Shown piece by piece: positions 62,035 to 64,000 of a stretch of DNA of 64,000 nt (the first letter of the stretch is position 1; every line of letters starts with the position of its first letter). The stretch lies in contig NW_019091362.1 in the NCBI RefSeq assembly GCF_001949145.1, forward strand, positions 7,721,586 through 7,785,585. The letters run 5' to 3'. This DNA is from Acanthaster planci (Eukaryota; Echinodermata; Asteroidea; Valvatida; Acanthasteridae). The notes under the pieces were generated by a model. That model was not told the DNA's origin. It did not search any database and saw nothing but the letters and a program-made list of their open reading frames with translations. The position numbers and the translations under genes were made by a program.

Positions 62035-64000
62035 GTAAAAAAATGGGCGGGGTTGGGGCAAAAAGGAACTTGTTACTTGAGCGTACAGGGCCACTGAGCA
62101 AAAAGCGTAGACAGAATTCCTGACTCATTGCAGGTTCATGGTATAAAAGATTGCAGCAGTTTTGTCTGTAACGCCAGAGGTACATGTATTTTGAGTTTTT
62201 CCATGTGGATTATGAATCTTCAAAGGGGAGAGGTGTATGGTCTGTGATGTACAAATGCCTGTTGTATTGAAATGTTACTTGCACACGCTGGATGCATACT
62301 TCTAAAGTACTCTTTTTACAGGTAAGTTTCCATTTTAAAACTTCTTAAATACAAGTTCATTGATTTTATAGCAGGGAAAAGCACTTTTGCAGTGTTAAAA
62401 TTTGATTTGGGACATTAAAATAGTTTATTGTTTGGGAAGTTGTGCTGATCAAATTTATTATCTGGAAAAGCAATCACAAAGCAAAAACCCCTCATTCATC
62501 ACCACAGTAATTTTACCTACCAACAGAGGACGCTGTGCATGGTAACAAGGCCACCAATAGGCTAAGGGCATTGATCAGGGCTTAAGCGGGTGTCATGCTC
62601 CCACACATTGCACAATAAGACTGGAAAATACAATAGGCTGTGGAATGTGCTGACTGTTTGGTAGACATACTGCTACGTGTACATTTACATGGCCCCAAAG
62701 GAATAACAGCAAGAAAAGCAGAATCTTGGCAATTCCAAACTGTGCGTCCTGACAGGACTAGAGCAGTTCAAAGAAGTTTTGTCTTATTATAGAAGTTAGT
62801 TGTTTAACCCCCCTCCTGATCGGCCAGTTGGTTTGACAAGGATAGTGGCTCCATGGGAACAAGTATGACCTCAGTTGTGAACAATTTCTGTATTTCATCA
62901 TGATTTCTTGTATCTGAAAACATGTTTCTGAAAGTGCAGATAGTCACTCCCCACATACCAAACCTACAAACTACATGATTTTACCTTGGAGCCTAGGCCC
63001 TTCTTGTTTGCCCTGGCTGGTAACTCCATAGGTAGTAAACCAGCTAGCACCTTAGGTATTTTACTCAGGCATACATGATTGCATTGGCGGCTGTGACTCC
63101 AAACAGAGTTCCCATTCTTTAAGAAGTGTGGTATTCCACTGGTCACTGGTTAAAGTGAAGATCCTTGAGAATATCAATAAACCATGTATCCAATTGGCAG
63201 TTCTGCAGCGATGAAGCAAGTAGGCTCCGAAAAATTGCCATACCCCCTCCACTCACACGCTCAGATTTTCATGATTTAATTCACAATTAGAGCCTACCCA
63301 TTCTCTTATCTTCAAGGAGGAACTTGTACTGCCCCTTTAATCCATTGGAATTTAACTTAAAACTGCTATACAATGTAACTGCCCTTTCCCTCACCAAATG
63401 AAAGCAGGACCAAATGGACCAAAAGCATGCGTGTTGGCTTTTTAACTTTGAAGGGAACAAGGGAAGGGTAGGTGCTACCAAACACAAAAAGTAAACAGTT
63501 GCTGGCAGAAATGAAAGTTATTCCAGAAGAAGTTTTTTGCTGCATTCCACTTGGCGTACAAAATAATGAATCCCAAACTTTAACTACCGCTTTCTTTTAA
63601 GCTGTGGAATAACTTGAATTCCACTCTCGTGTTGACAAAGCCGGTGAAAACTAAAGGGACAAATATCTCCTGGTGATTATTTCAAGAGAAATTTAGTTTT
63701 GCAGATTTACTCAAAGGAAAGGGTTAAAAGTATGAATTAACAGGTGGGAATTTAGCTCCCCCCCCCATGAGAAAATTAGGGCCACTTGTAAAGTTGCCAG
63801 GGTTTCCTACCTAGGACACATATTCAGTCCAAATTGATAGTTCCACCTTAAGTTATAAATAATGCTTCAAATATCTACTCAAAAAAGTTTGTCGCATAGG
63901 CATTTTTTTCTTCTGGATTTCAAAGCCATCTTGTCATGCCATGTCATAGTTGACATGGTAGCTTTGTTGGATTTCCCTTTGTTTGTTTTGTGACTTTTCC
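62035..64000 (+). other. cyclin D intron 3 (incomplete)
   Basis: No segment resembling exon 4 of a D cyclin was found up to the window end, so this is taken as intron. It is CpG-poor and AT-rich, with short chance frames and a run of eight C near 63761. No other gene is recognised. Confidence 0.75.

Noticed and set aside
62035-64000. Cyclin D exon 4
   Set aside because: No frame in this part resembles the expected continuation of the second cyclin fold, so the exon is assumed to lie to the right.
1-64000. CRISPR array, prokaryotic operon or viral genome
   Set aside because: No regularly spaced identical repeats, no gene-dense coding structure and clear eukaryotic introns.

Overview
The window is animal genomic DNA. 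The only gene that can be named with confidence is a cyclin D gene in the right quarter. Its first three coding exons are at 56328-56531, 58787-59002 and 61875-62034 on the + strand. Splice sites and intron phases match the vertebrate D-type cyclin genes, and an LxCxE retinoblastoma-binding motif sits near the N-terminus. The remaining exons lie beyond the right edge. A marine invertebrate deuterostome, probably an echinoderm and perhaps a sea star, fits best: one strongly conserved cyclin D, many short TGTACA palindromes, tRNA-derived SINEs, small MITEs and mosaic CpG depletion. The species cannot be fixed from this sequence alone.

Layout. 1-57 is an assembly gap. From about 58 to 40 kb the DNA is AT-rich, strongly CpG-depleted and TpG-rich, with no confidently recognised gene. 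It holds a candidate two-exon minus-strand gene (24538-25897, intron filled with a ~45-bp minisatellite) and a loose series of plus-strand candidate exons between 29.0 and 37.4 kb whose splice phases are partly compatible. It also holds repeats: a TA-flanked MITE at 31.2 kb, a tRNA-derived SINE at 28.0 kb and several 17-24 bp tandem duplications. From about 40 to 59.5 kb CpG returns to near-expected frequency. This zone contains a foldback and SINE at 41.0-41.4 kb, a hAT-type MITE with an 8-bp target duplication at 47.8 kb, a 154-bp palindrome at 50.75 kb, a GC-rich CpG-island-like stretch at 50.34-50.55 kb, and a cluster of CCAAT, E2F, NRF1-like and TATA motifs at 52.99-53.45 kb that could be the cyclin D promoter. 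From 59.5 kb to the end CpG is low again (cyclin D introns 2 and 3), with an inverted pair of SINEs in intron 2.

How it fits together. Cyclin D partners CDK4/6-type kinases and drives G1 progression through Rb and E2F, so E2F-like sites upstream are functionally sensible, though unproven. The alternation of CpG-poor and CpG-rich domains looks like the footprint of germline gene-body methylation, suggesting that the left 40 kb belongs to one or more long transcription units that I could not identify. Apart from cyclin D, the coding calls are splice-signal and reading-frame inferences with low to moderate confidence.
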